Below the pieces are notes generated by a model. The model searched no databases. It saw nothing but the letters and a program-made list of their open reading frames with translations, and was not told the origin of the DNA. The translations under genes and the position numbers were made by a program. A stretch of DNA of 50,092 nt from CAZKUN01 sp964555935. GTDB lineage: Bacteria > Armatimonadota > Zipacnadia > Zipacnadales > VGFC01. This document shows, piece by piece, positions 17,123 through 26,029 of the stretch. The stretch lies in NCBI GenBank assembly GCA_964555935.1, contig CAZKUN010000040.1, positions 1 through 50,092 on the forward strand, in the 5' to 3' direction. The stretch's first letter is position 1. The number at the start of each line of letters is the position of its first letter.

Positions 17123-18073
17123 ATGGCCGACGATCTCGTTGTGCTCCGGCAACCCGACGTGAACAACCCGCCACTCGTCATTGGGCTCACGGGCTGGATG
17201 GACGGTGGCAATGTGTCGACGGGTACGGTGCGGTACCTGAAGAACAAGCTCGGCGCCGTGGAGTTTGGGGAGATCAAGCCACACGATTTCTACATCCTCA
17301 ACTTCCCGATCTCCACGATCCCCGTCGCGGTGCAGACGGAGGAGGGGAAGACGGTCCTCACGTCGGTGAACCCGATGGAGATCGCAGCCATATTCCGCCC
17401 CCACACGCGGATCGAAGACGGCGTCATCCAGGAACTGAGCTACCCAGATAACATCTTCTACGCGTCCGAATCGGCGAACCTGCTGATGCTGTCGGGCGAT
17501 GAACCGCACGTGCGTTGGGGCGCTTACTGTGACTGCATCTTCAAGGTCGCGAGGGACTTGGGAGTCACGCAGATCATCTTCGTCGGCAGCGTCGCCGCGC
17601 CGCTACCGCACACGCGCGAGCCGCGAATGCGCGCCTCGATGGCCGACCCTCGGCTGAAGGAGCGCCTGGTGGGGCTGGATGTCGGGTTCTCCGAATACGA
17701 GGGGCCGGCGAGCGTGATCACCGCGCTGTCGCATCAGTCGGTCGAGTATGGGATCGATATGCTGAGCCTGGTGACGGAAGTGCCTCACTACCCGTTCCTG
17801 GAGATGACCACGTACCCCAAGAGCATCCTCAAGGCCGCCTCCACCGTGGACACGCTGCTGGACCTGAGCCTCGATCTGACCGACCTGCAAGAGTCGGTCG
17901 TCCGCGCGAACCAGAAACTCGATGAGGCGGTGGGCGAGAATGAGAGCTTCCAGGAACTGGTCGCGAAACTGGAGACGGCCTACGACCAGGAAGAGCTGGC
18001 CACTGACGACGACGAGTTGCTGAGGCGGCTGATGGGCGGCATGGAGCTCGAGGACGATTATCGGGGCAACTGA
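17123..18073 (+). CDS. PAC2 family protein
   Basis: 316 residues. ATG 17123 is preceded by GAGGAGG (17111-17117). The N-terminal two thirds are the PAC2 (proteasome assembly chaperone 2) domain, with GLTGWMDGGNVSTG, the IIFVGSVAAPLPHTREPR stretch and VEYGIDMLSLVTEVPHYPF. The C-terminal 70 residues form a predicted helical/coiled-coil tail (ESVVRANQKLDEAVGEN...FQELVAKLETAYD), the usual layout of bacterial PAC2 proteins whose role is unknown. Nothing here indicates a bacterial proteasome. It is probably the first gene of a plus-strand run with the acetyltransferase. Confidence 0.88.
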   Translation: MADDLVVLRQPDVNNPPLVIGLTGWMDGGNVSTGTVRYLKNKLGAVEFGEIKPHDFYILNFPISTIPVAVQTEEGKTVLTSVNPMEIAAIFRPHTRIEDGVIQELSYPDNIFYASESANLLMLSGDEPHVRWGAYCDCIFKVARDLGVTQIIFVGSVAAPLPHTREPRMRASMADPRLKERLVGLDVGFSEYEGPASVITALSHQSVEYGIDMLSLVTEVPHYPFLEMTTYPKSILKAASTVDTLLDLSLDLTDLQESVVRANQKLDEAVGENESFQELVAKLETAYDQEELATDDDELLRRLMGGMELEDDYRGN

Positions 18074-18124
18074 CGGGGGCAGCAGCGACGGAGTTGGGAA
18101 CAGGAATACCTCGGAGGACGAACG

Positions 18125-19105
18125 GTGAACACGAAGCTTGAGACGGTCGCGCTGAAGACGGGCGAATCGATGGACATCCTGCGCGTCACCTGCCCCGACG
18201 ACGAGTGGGCCGACAGAATCCTACCGTTCCTCGCGCACAAGGGCTCTGACTGGCAAGTCCCGATGGAGGAGAACCTGAAGGCGCCGCTGGAGGGCCTGGG
18301 CCAGCACTTCTACATCGGCGTGGTGGATGGCGAGGTCGTCGGCAACTGCAGCAGCGTCGAGGGGCTGCACAGACCCGTGGGGATATTGCAGCACGTCTTC
18401 ACGCCGCCCGAGCATCGGCGGAAGGGGATCTGCAAATCGCTCATCCACGCGTATGTTAGGGACTTCGACGCTCGCGGCGGGCGCGCGGCGTTCCTGCACA
18501 CGGGCTACGACAGCGCGGCGTATCACATCTACGCGTCGGCGGGCTTCGTGGGCTACGGCGAGACGGGGACGATGGAGCGCTTCCCGGACGAGCAGTTCCA
18601 CCAGGACTACTGGAAGCCGGGATCCGTCCAGCCGCGCGAGACGCGCTGGGAAGACTGGGCGCTGCTGGAGGCGCTGTACGGCACCGTGGACGGCTGGTAC
18701 CTGCGCAGCACGTACTTCAACCAGTATGGCCGCTCGGGCTATGAGGGGGAGTACGTGGAAATGCGCCGAGACGCGGATGCGGGGCGGCTTCAGAACGTGC
18801 GGATCCTCGAGGGCACGGGCGGCGCGGTCGTCGGGCAGGCATTCACGCACCAGAGCAAGATGTTCGCCGGGAGCGCGCAGGTGCTGGACTTCTTCCTGCA
18901 CCCGAATCACTACGCCTCGGCGAGCGCGCTGCTAAGCGACATCGACCTGCACGGCATGGGCCGGGTGCTGTGTTACTGCGATTCCACCCAGCCCGAGCGG
19001 GGCGAGATTCTCGTCGAGCGTGGCTTCACGCTCGAAGCCACCATGCCCCGGCAACTGCGGAAGGGCGACGAGTGGCTGGATGTGCTGGTGTATGGAATGG
19101 GGTGA
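18125..19105 (+). CDS. GNAT-family N-acetyltransferase
   Basis: 326 residues from a GTG start, 51 bases after the PAC2 gene, with GGAGGAC upstream. The N-terminal GNAT fold shows the acetyl-CoA loop HVFTPPEHRRKGICKSLI (Q/R-x-x-G-x-G/A type) near residues 89-106, followed by the beta-5/alpha-4 stretch HTGYDSAAYHIYASAGFVGYG. The second half (residues about 165-326) looks like a further, degenerate acetyltransferase-like domain ending in CDSTQPERGEILVERGF, with a similar ERGF ending. The acceptor is unknown. It is likely cytoplasmic because no signal peptide is present. Confidence 0.85.
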   Translation: MNTKLETVALKTGESMDILRVTCPDDEWADRILPFLAHKGSDWQVPMEENLKAPLEGLGQHFYIGVVDGEVVGNCSSVEGLHRPVGILQHVFTPPEHRRKGICKSLIHAYVRDFDARGGRAAFLHTGYDSAAYHIYASAGFVGYGETGTMERFPDEQFHQDYWKPGSVQPRETRWEDWALLEALYGTVDGWYLRSTYFNQYGRSGYEGEYVEMRRDADAGRLQNVRILEGTGGAVVGQAFTHQSKMFAGSAQVLDFFLHPNHYASASALLSDIDLHGMGRVLCYCDSTQPERGEILVERGFTLEATMPRQLRKGDEWLDVLVYGMG

Positions 19106-19146
19106 CGAGCGCGGGGGGCTCTGGATGAGAGTCGGGAGGTGTAGCA

Positions 19147-20958
19147 ATGAGGGCACGGATGGGTTGCGTAGCGGGCTGCGTGATGTTGGTGGTCGCGTGC
19201 GCGTCGTGTCGGGCGCCCGTCGAGCAGACGACGGTGCCGGCAGACGAGCCGGTGGTGACGCCGCAAGAGACGCCGGGGACCCCTCTGGGGACCATCGCAC
19301 GCATTGACCCGGGGCCGATGCGGAAGGAGAGCCCGGACGCGCGGCATCTGGCGTGGGTTGTCGAGGATGACGACGGTGTCCACGTGTCGATCGACGGGGA
19401 GTGGGGGCCCGCGTTCGAGCGCATCGCCAGGATAGAGAATCACTCGGGCTGCTTCGTGTTACCGGCATGCGCCGAGTGGAGCAGGGACGGGGAGCATGTT
19501 GCGTATGTGGCTGTGATCGATGGTCTCTCTCACGCGGTCATCGACGGTGAGATCAGCGAGACGGGCTACGAGACCGTGGACATCGAGGAATGGCGTGCTT
19601 TCAGCCCCGACGGATCGCGATTCGCCTACATTGGCGTCTCCGACAAGGGGACCCGTATAGTCGCTGACGGCGAGGATCGTACCTACGTGGCTGTGATCGA
19701 TGGTGTCTCTTACCCGGTCATCGACGGTGAGATCAGCGAGACGAGCCACGAGACCGTGGACATCGGGGAACTGGGTGCTCTCATCCCCGCTGCTCCGCGA
19801 GTCACCTACGTTGGTGTCGTCGGCACGGAGTGCCGTATGGTCGTTGACGGCGAGCCGGGACCCATGTTCCATCGAATCTCCTCCCCGGTGTTCAGCCCTG
19901 ACTCACGACGGCTTGCCTATGTGGGATCTCACAACAGTGATGGGGACACGCTGATTGTCGACGGCGAGGCCATCGCCACTGCAGAGAAGATCGACAGCCA
20001 CTCGCTGCAGTTCAGCCCCGACGGCGAGCGCTTGGTCTACGCGGTCTCCGAGCCCGAGCCGAAGCTGTTCGTCGATGGCAAGGTGTGGCCGCTCGAGCAC
20101 GGCGTCCTTCTGTGGACGCCTGTGTTCAGCGACGACAGCTGGCACCTGGCCTACGTGGACGGGGAGCCGCAGGGCACGTGCCGCGTCCTTGTTGACGGCG
20201 TGGCGGGCGGGACGTACAGGGACGTTGGCCGCCTCCAATTCGCGCCTGACGGCGAGACGGTCTGGTACTGGGCCCGCCAGGGATGGGATGAGGAGCGCGT
20301 TGTGATGGGTGATGACATCTCGCCCGTCTACGACGAAGTTGAGGCGACTCCATGGGCCAGCTTACAGCTCCCGCTGAAGGGCCCGGCCCCCGTGTTCAGC
20401 AAGAACGGCGAGCACTATGCATACGTCGCTCGGAAGGGCGATGAGTCCTTCGTGGTCCTGGACGGCAAGGAACAGGAGCGATATCCGGACGTTCTGCTGG
20501 TGCGGTTCAGCCCCGACGGCAACAAGCTGGCCCACTGGGTCGAGTTGGCGGACGGTCGGTATGCGATGGTGGTCAATGGTGAGATCGTTGGCGAGCACGG
20601 GGGTTGCGGCCCCCCGCCCATCTTCAGCCCCGATAGCCGGCGCATGGCATATGAGGTCCATGTGGGTGAGGCTCCCCGGCGACAGGAGCACTACGTCATA
20701 GACGGCGATGAACACCCCGGTGGCGAGTTCGTCTCGCACCTGGAGTTCAGCGACGACAGTCAACACTACGCGTACACGGTGACGGAGCGTCGGGGGCGAG
20801 AGTGGATGGTGCTGGACGGCGAGGCGGGACCGACGTTCGAGAGAATACACGGCACATCCGTCTCGAAGGGCGTGACGTTCGAGACGGACGGAAGCGTTAG
20901 GTACATCGGGGTCCGCGATGAGACGGTGTATCGCGTGATCCAGGTGCCGCCGAAGTAG
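19147..20958 (+). CDS. Lipoprotein with TolB/PD40-like beta-propeller repeats
   Basis: 603 residues. ATG 19147 follows GGGAGGT. Residues 1-20 end in a lipobox (VACASC), so the protein is probably anchored to a membrane. The rest is about ten repeats built on FSPDG.R(L/F)AY(V/I)G..........(V)DGE, characteristic of PD40/TolB-like propellers, here alternating 'the program's view of state' strands with V-D-G-E turns. Residues about 120-180 and 180-240 derive from a 180-base tandem duplication (see repeat). No catalytic motif is visible. It may bind ligands or partners at the cell surface. The downstream oxidoreductase starts 12 bases later. Confidence 0.8.
   Translation: MRARMGCVAGCVMLVVACASCRAPVEQTTVPADEPVVTPQETPGTPLGTIARIDPGPMRKESPDARHLAWVVEDDDGVHVSIDGEWGPAFERIARIENHSGCFVLPACAEWSRDGEHVAYVAVIDGLSHAVIDGEISETGYETVDIEEWRAFSPDGSRFAYIGVSDKGTRIVADGEDRTYVAVIDGVSYPVIDGEISETSHETVDIGELGALIPAAPRVTYVGVVGTECRMVVDGEPGPMFHRISSPVFSPDSRRLAYVGSHNSDGDTLIVDGEAIATAEKIDSHSLQFSPDGERLVYAVSEPEPKLFVDGKVWPLEHGVLLWTPVFSDDSWHLAYVDGEPQGTCRVLVDGVAGGTYRDVGRLQFAPDGETVWYWARQGWDEERVVMGDDISPVYDEVEATPWASLQLPLKGPAPVFSKNGEHYAYVARKGDESFVVLDGKEQERYPDVLLVRFSPDGNKLAHWVELADGRYAMVVNGEIVGEHGGCGPPPIFSPDSRRMAYEVHVGEAPRRQEHYVIDGDEHPGGEFVSHLEFSDDSQHYAYTVTERRGREWMVLDGEAGPTFERIHGTSVSKGVTFETDGSVRYIGVRDETVYRVIQVPPK
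19506..19773 (+). repeat. 180-base internal tandem duplication
   Basis: GTGGCTGTGATCGATGGT recurs with a period of exactly 180 bases (19506 and 19686). The next 65 bases are about 90% identical, including GACGGTGAGATCAGCGAGACG. The duplication stays in frame and adds 60 residues to the propeller lipoprotein. Low divergence implies a recent event. Confidence 0.8.
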
Positions 20959-20970
20959 CGAGGCCCGCGC

Positions 20971-23196
20971 ATGAGCAATCCGACTACCGTCTGGCTCGAA
21001 GCTGAGCTGTTTGATGACCTCGGCGGGTGGACGCTGGACGCGCAGTTTGTGGATCAGATGGGTTCCCCCTATCTTCTAGCGGTTTCGCTCGGCGAGCCAG
21101 TGGCGGATGCGACGACGCGCGTGGATCTGTCCGAGGGCGACTATCGGCTGTGGGCGCGCGCGAAGGACTGGGCGCCGGACTGCAGTCCCGCGCGGTTTCA
21201 GGTGCGGTTGAACGGCGAGGCGGCGGGGGAGTTTGGGGCGAGTGGCGCGCAGGGATGGACTTGGGAAGAGGGAGGTATCCACGCGCTGGGTGGGGGTGTT
21301 GAGGTCGCGTTGCGGGATCTGACCGGCGAGTACGCGCGATGCGACGCGATCGTGCTGAGCAGCGATCCCGACTTCCGACCGGCCGATGGCGCGGAGGAGC
21401 TGCAGGCGCAGCGGATCGCGCATGGCGGCGTGAGCGCGGAAGTGGATGAGCTGGGCGAGTATGGCGTGCTCGTGGTGGGCGGCGGCGTTGCGGGATGCGT
21501 GGCGGCGGTTGCGGCGGCACGGATGGGGTCCAACACCGCACTGCTGCAGAATCGCCCCGTGCTCGGCGGGAACGCCAGCACCGAGTGCCTCGTGCCTCCC
21601 GTCGGGCAATGGCTGTATAGCGGCGTCGATCCGCATGATCCCCTGGAGACGGGAATCGTCGAGGAGTTTCGGTTATCGGGACGGCAGCTTCCCTCCGAGG
21701 CGAAGCTATATGCCGATCGGCTGATGGCGGTGTGTGAAGGGGAGGCGAATCTGGATCTGCACCTCAACATGCACGTGACGGACGTGGAGATGGCCTCGGC
21801 AGAGCGGATCGCGGGTCTGCGCGCGCTTGAGGTGACGACGGGGCGGCGCGTTCACGCGCGCGGGAAGCTCGTGATCGACTGCACGGGAGATGCCACGGTC
21901 GCTGCGGCGGCAGGCGCTGAGTATCGGCATGGGCGTGAGGGGCGGGATGTCTACGATGAGACGATGGCGCCGGAGGAGACGGATGATCTGACGATGGGAT
22001 GTGGGCTGAAGTACGAGTGGGAGGAAGGACGGCAGACGGCATGCCGGCGAGACGCCGGCGGTCCAGTTAGGCAGCATTGGGAGCGGGGACAGACCAAGTA
22101 CCAGCCGCCGGAGTGGGCGCGGAAGTTTGAGGCGTGTGAGGATTTCACGCCGACGCGCCACCCGCTGCTCGAGCCCGAGGCCGACTGGCAGTGGAAGATC
22201 GAGATCGGGGGCTTGCAGGATGTGATCGCCGACGCGGAGGAGATCCGTGACGAATGCTTGCGGGTCATCTACGGCATCTGGGACCACGTGAAGAATCGCT
22301 GCGCCGAACATGCGGAGGCCGCGAGGGACCTGGAGCTGGCGTGGGTGGGACACGTGCTGGCGAAGCGGGAATCGCGGCGGGTGATGGGCGACTACGTGCT
22401 GCGTGAGAGCGATGTCATCGACGAGACGCTCCTCCCCGATCGCGTCGCGTTCGGCGGGTGGGGGATCGACGACCACTTCCCGGCGGGGTTCTATCACGAT
22501 GGAGACCCAGCCCAACACGGCTACCACGATCGGCGCTTCTCGATCCCGCTGCGAAGCCTGTATTCGAAGGACGTCGAGAACCTGATGATGGCGGGGCGGA
22601 ATCTGTCCGCGAGCCACGTCGCCCTTGGCGCGACGCGGGTGATGCTGACGAACGCGGTGATGGCCCAGGCGGTCGGGACGGCGGCGGCGATGTGCGCGCG
22701 GGATGGGGTCTCGCCGAGGGAGCTTGCGGAGCAGCGGATTGCGGATCTGCAGCAGCAACTGTTGAAGGATGGATGCCATATCATCGACCTGCCGAACGCC
22801 GATCCGGAGGACCTGGCACGGACGGCGCGGGTGACGGCGTCGAGTGGGAATGGTGAGGCGGTCACGGACGGCTTCGCGCGGTGGGAGCATGGGGAGCGTC
22901 ACGCGTGGGTGCCTGATGGCGCGCTGCCGCAGTGGGTAGAGCTGGAGCTAGGTGAGGAGAAGGCGATCGGCTCTGTGCATGTTGTGTTCCAGACGAAGGA
23001 GCTGGCGGCGACGGCGTTCTCGGTGACGGTGCAGGCGGGAGATGACTGGGTGCAGGTGGCGGAGTATCGACGGGAAGCGAAGCGGAGGCATGTGGTGGAG
23101 GTGGACGGAGTGACAGCGGAGCGGGTGAGGGTGGTGGTTGAGGAGGGGCCGGATGATTTGGGCGTGTGTCAGGTGAGGGTGTGCGGCGAGGGATAG
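20971..23196 (+). CDS. FAD-dependent oxidoreductase with flanking carbohydrate-binding-like domains
   Basis: 741 residues. Residues about 1-140 form a beta-sandwich like the carbohydrate-binding modules seen on such enzymes (WLEAELFDDLGGW). From about 167 comes an FAD_oxidored (PF12831-type) domain with the dinucleotide motif VVGGGVAGCVAAVAAAR, the FAD-contacting RPVLGGNAS and the C-terminal SLYSKDVENLMMAGRN.SASHVALGATRVM signature. Residues about 605-741 resemble an F5/8 type C (discoidin) domain (WVELELGEEKAIGSVHVVFQ). It has no signal peptide. The family is common in glycan-degradation loci of Planctomycetota and Verrucomicrobiota and probably oxidises a sugar derivative. A palindromic insertion lies in the coding sequence at 22043-22059. 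Confidence 0.88.
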   Translation: MSNPTTVWLEAELFDDLGGWTLDAQFVDQMGSPYLLAVSLGEPVADATTRVDLSEGDYRLWARAKDWAPDCSPARFQVRLNGEAAGEFGASGAQGWTWEEGGIHALGGGVEVALRDLTGEYARCDAIVLSSDPDFRPADGAEELQAQRIAHGGVSAEVDELGEYGVLVVGGGVAGCVAAVAAARMGSNTALLQNRPVLGGNASTECLVPPVGQWLYSGVDPHDPLETGIVEEFRLSGRQLPSEAKLYADRLMAVCEGEANLDLHLNMHVTDVEMASAERIAGLRALEVTTGRRVHARGKLVIDCTGDATVAAAAGAEYRHGREGRDVYDETMAPEETDDLTMGCGLKYEWEEGRQTACRRDAGGPVRQHWERGQTKYQPPEWARKFEACEDFTPTRHPLLEPEADWQWKIEIGGLQDVIADAEEIRDECLRVIYGIWDHVKNRCAEHAEAARDLELAWVGHVLAKRESRRVMGDYVLRESDVIDETLLPDRVAFGGWGIDDHFPAGFYHDGDPAQHGYHDRRFSIPLRSLYSKDVENLMMAGRNLSASHVALGATRVMLTNAVMAQAVGTAAAMCARDGVSPRELAEQRIADLQQQLLKDGCHIIDLPNADPEDLARTARVTASSGNGEAVTDGFARWEHGERHAWVPDGALPQWVELELGEEKAIGSVHVVFQTKELAATAFSVTVQAGDDWVQVAEYRREAKRRHVVEVDGVTAERVRVVVEEGPDDLGVCQVRVCGEG
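22043..22059 (+). repeat. Palindrome inside the oxidoreductase gene
   Basis: GCCGGCG-AGA-CGCCGGC is a perfect seven-pair hairpin followed by GGTCCAG. It falls in a non-conserved, basic stretch of the protein (RQTACRRDAGGP), consistent with an in-frame insertion of a short palindromic repeat. Confidence 0.45.
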
Positions 23197-23210
23197 CGAA
23201 CGGCGAACGG

Positions 23211-23235
23211 CGTCGGGTTGGGAAGCCCGACCTGC
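23211..23235 (-). repeat. GTAG-type stem-loop, GCAG variant (copy 6)
   Basis: On the minus strand it reads GCAGGTCGGGCTTCCCAACCCGACG, with a CTTCC loop and a TCGGG/CCCGA stem. It sits in the 76-base gap between the oxidoreductase and the alpha-mannosidase genes. Confidence 0.55.
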
Positions 23236-23272
23236 GAACGGCGACGGCATTACTGATTGGGAGAAGTGAGAG

Positions 23273-25879
23273 ATGAGCGAAGGACATCTGCTGCATGTGA
23301 TCAGCCACACCCACTGGGATCGCGAGTGGTACCAGACGTTCGAGCAGTTCCGCGTCCGGCTGGTAGACCTGATCGACAACCTGCTGGATATCCTCGAACG
23401 CGACCCGGGCTTCAAGGTCTTCCACATGGATGGCCAGACGATCGTGCTGGAGGATTATCTTGAGGTGCGGCCCGAGAAGGAGACGGCCCTGCGGGAGCAC
23501 ATCGAGAGTGGGCGGATTCTGGTGGGGCCGTGGTACCTGCTGAACGATGCGTTCCTCACGAGCGCGGAATCACACGTGCGGAACCTGCTCTACGGGCACC
23601 AGATTGCCGAGGACTTCGGCGGCTGCATGAAGATCGGGTATCTCCCGGACCAGTTCGGCAACATCGGCCAGATGCCGCAGATCTTCCAGGGGTTTGGAAT
23701 CGACAACTGCATCTTCGGCCGGGGTTACTCGCTGGCAGTGCCGGGGCGCAAGATGGAGCTGATCTGGCGTGGCCCGGATGGGTCGGAGCTGATCACCCAC
23801 CACATGGCCTTCTGGTACAACAACGCGCAGTGGTTCCCCGAGGATGTCGACGAAGCGGCTGCGTATACGAAGGCAATCATCGACCGGCAGGCGCCGGTAT
23901 CGGCGACGCGCCACATGCTGCTGATGAACGGCGTGGATCACCTGGAGCCCCAGCCGAACATCGCGCCGATCATCGCGTCGCTGGAGGGGAAGCTCGGCGA
24001 GGGCACCGAGATCGCCCACAGCACGATGCAGGCCTTCATCGACGGCGTGAAGGCGGAGGCTCAGGACCTTGAGGTGTTTGATGGCGAGCTTCGGGAGGAT
24101 CGTGGCTCTCAGATTCTCGCCGGGACGCTGTCGGCGCGAATGTACCTGAAGCAACTCAACGAGCGGGCGCAGACAGCGCTTGAGCGTTGGGCGGAGCCGT
24201 GGTCCGCGCTGGCGCTTTGGCAGGGCGCGAAGGACGACAGCGGGTTGCTTCGGCATGCGTGGAAGAAGCTCCTGGAGAACCATCCGCATGACTCGATCTG
24301 CGGCTGCTCGCTCGACCGCGTCCACGAGGACATGGTCCCGCGCTTCAAGCAGGCCGAGGAGGTCGCCGAGTGCGTGACCGAGCGCTCGCTGAAGCATCTC
24401 GCCGGCAAGATAGACACGACGACTGAAGTCGAGGGGGCGAAGCCCGTCTGCATCTTCAACCCGCTGAGCAGCGATCGGGTCGAGGTCGCAGAAATCGAGG
24501 CGGAGTTCCCGATTGCCGAGGGCGCGCCGGCGCACGTTCGGGTCATTGGCTCCGACGGCGAGGCGGTGCCGAGTCAGTTCCTGGACATGGAAGACACCCA
24601 CGTTCGGTACTTGCACCCGCAAAAGCTGCCGCTGTCCGAGCATGTCCGGCGCTTCAAGCTGGCGGTTCAGGCGGAGGTCGGCTCCGGCGGGTGGGACACG
24701 CTTCAGGTCGTGGCCTCGGGCCCGTCGACGGGTGGGGCAAATGGCGTGTCGGCAGACGCCGCCTCGCTGACGAATGAACTGATCAGCGTCCACGTCCTGC
24801 CGGGCGGCTCGTTGGCGATTGTCGATCTCGAGCGAGACATCGAGTACGGGCCGTGCAACGTCTTCGCGAGCAACGGCGACGTCGGCGACGAGTACAAGAT
24901 GATCCCGCCGACGGTAGACCGGCTGGTGACTAGCGTCGGTGAGGCGGCGACGGTGTCGCTGGAGACTTGCGGGCCGCTGCTTGGCAGGCTCCGCATCGAC
25001 ACGCGGCTCGTGGCGCCTGAATGCGCGACGGAGGATCGCCGCAAACGCTCGGACCGGACGGTTGAGATCCCGATCACGAGTTGGGTGACGCTGAAGGCCG
25101 GTAGCCGTCGTGTCGAGATTGAAACGCAGATCACCAACCGCGCGAAGGACCACCGCGTGCGCGCGCTGTTCCCTTCGGGCGTGGACACCGACGTCGCCCG
25201 CGCGGACGGGCAGTTCGATGTGGTCGCGCGGCCGATCCAGCCGCCGGCGGACTGGCACGGGGCGTCGACTTTCGCGCCGCAGCAGGGATTCGTGGCTGTG
25301 GAGGATGAGGACCACGGGTTGGCGGTCATCAACCAGGGCCTGCCGGAGTACGAGGTGCTGCCCGACGCCGAGAGGACCGTGGCGCTGACGCTGCTGCGGT
25401 GCGTTGGCCGATTGAGCATGAGCGGCGACGCGGGGGCGATGGACGCGGAGTACAACTACACGCCCGAGGCGCAGTGCCTGGACACCTACTCATTCCGCTA
25501 CGCCGTGCTGCCATACGCGGGCACGTGGTCGGACGCGGGCATCCCGGACGAGGCGCAGCAGTTCAACGTGCCGCTTCGCGGCGTCCAAACGGGCGTGCAT
25601 GGCGGCGAGCTTCCGGCGTCCGACAGCCTCGTCGTGCTGGACGCCGATGGCCTGGTGCTCTCAACGGTGAAGAAGGCGGAGACGGACGATCGGATCATCG
25701 CGCGCGTCTTCAACCCGACCACGGAGCCGAAGGCCGGCCGGATCGGCGTGAAGGGCGCGTCACGGGCGGAGCTAGTGGCGCTCTCTGAGGAGAGTATCGA
25801 GGAGTTGGATCTCGTCGATGGCACGGTGGGCATCGAGGCGGGACCGAAGCAGATCGTGACCGTGGCGTTTGGCAGATAG
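23273..25879 (+). CDS. Glycoside hydrolase family 38 alpha-mannosidase
   Basis: 868 residues; ATG 23273 follows GAGAAGTGAGAG. The N-terminus carries the GH38 zinc site HTHWDREW (residues 12-19). The catalytic nucleophile is Asp126 in GYLPDQFGN, followed by MPQIFQGFGIDN and the THHMAFWYN stretch. A central helical region (LLENHPHDSICGCSLDRVHEDM) carries the second zinc-site His/Asp pair. The C-terminal half is the usual beta-sandwich set. The length matches bacterial GH38 enzymes (about 850-1000). There is no signal peptide, so it likely acts in the cytoplasm on mannosyl oligosaccharides taken up by the cell. Neighbouring oxidoreductase and toroid genes may act on the same material. Confidence 0.93.
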   Translation: MSEGHLLHVISHTHWDREWYQTFEQFRVRLVDLIDNLLDILERDPGFKVFHMDGQTIVLEDYLEVRPEKETALREHIESGRILVGPWYLLNDAFLTSAESHVRNLLYGHQIAEDFGGCMKIGYLPDQFGNIGQMPQIFQGFGIDNCIFGRGYSLAVPGRKMELIWRGPDGSELITHHMAFWYNNAQWFPEDVDEAAAYTKAIIDRQAPVSATRHMLLMNGVDHLEPQPNIAPIIASLEGKLGEGTEIAHSTMQAFIDGVKAEAQDLEVFDGELREDRGSQILAGTLSARMYLKQLNERAQTALERWAEPWSALALWQGAKDDSGLLRHAWKKLLENHPHDSICGCSLDRVHEDMVPRFKQAEEVAECVTERSLKHLAGKIDTTTEVEGAKPVCIFNPLSSDRVEVAEIEAEFPIAEGAPAHVRVIGSDGEAVPSQFLDMEDTHVRYLHPQKLPLSEHVRRFKLAVQAEVGSGGWDTLQVVASGPSTGGANGVSADAASLTNELISVHVLPGGSLAIVDLERDIEYGPCNVFASNGDVGDEYKMIPPTVDRLVTSVGEAATVSLETCGPLLGRLRIDTRLVAPECATEDRRKRSDRTVEIPITSWVTLKAGSRRVEIETQITNRAKDHRVRALFPSGVDTDVARADGQFDVVARPIQPPADWHGASTFAPQQGFVAVEDEDHGLAVINQGLPEYEVLPDAERTVALTLLRCVGRLSMSGDAGAMDAEYNYTPEAQCLDTYSFRYAVLPYAGTWSDAGIPDEAQQFNVPLRGVQTGVHGGELPASDSLVVLDADGLVLSTVKKAETDDRIIARVFNPTTEPKAGRIGVKGASRAELVALSEESIEELDLVDGTVGIEAGPKQIVTVAFGR

Positions 25880-26029
25880 CGCCAAATGGTGTGAGATTAC
25901 CCACGTCGGCGGCTGGTGGGAGGAATAGCGCGCGCCGACGCGGAAACTCGTCCAACTGACAGCTTTCCCGGCGCTCGGCGGGGCGCTTTTGCATGCCGAC
26001 GCGGGGGAAGCCTTTCAAGGGGTGCGTGA

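Noticed and set aside
25880..26029. Possible terminator GGCGCTCGGCGGGGCGCTTTT after the alpha-mannosidase
   Set aside because: The stem is short and ambiguous (GCGC pairs only), so it is not listed as a feature.
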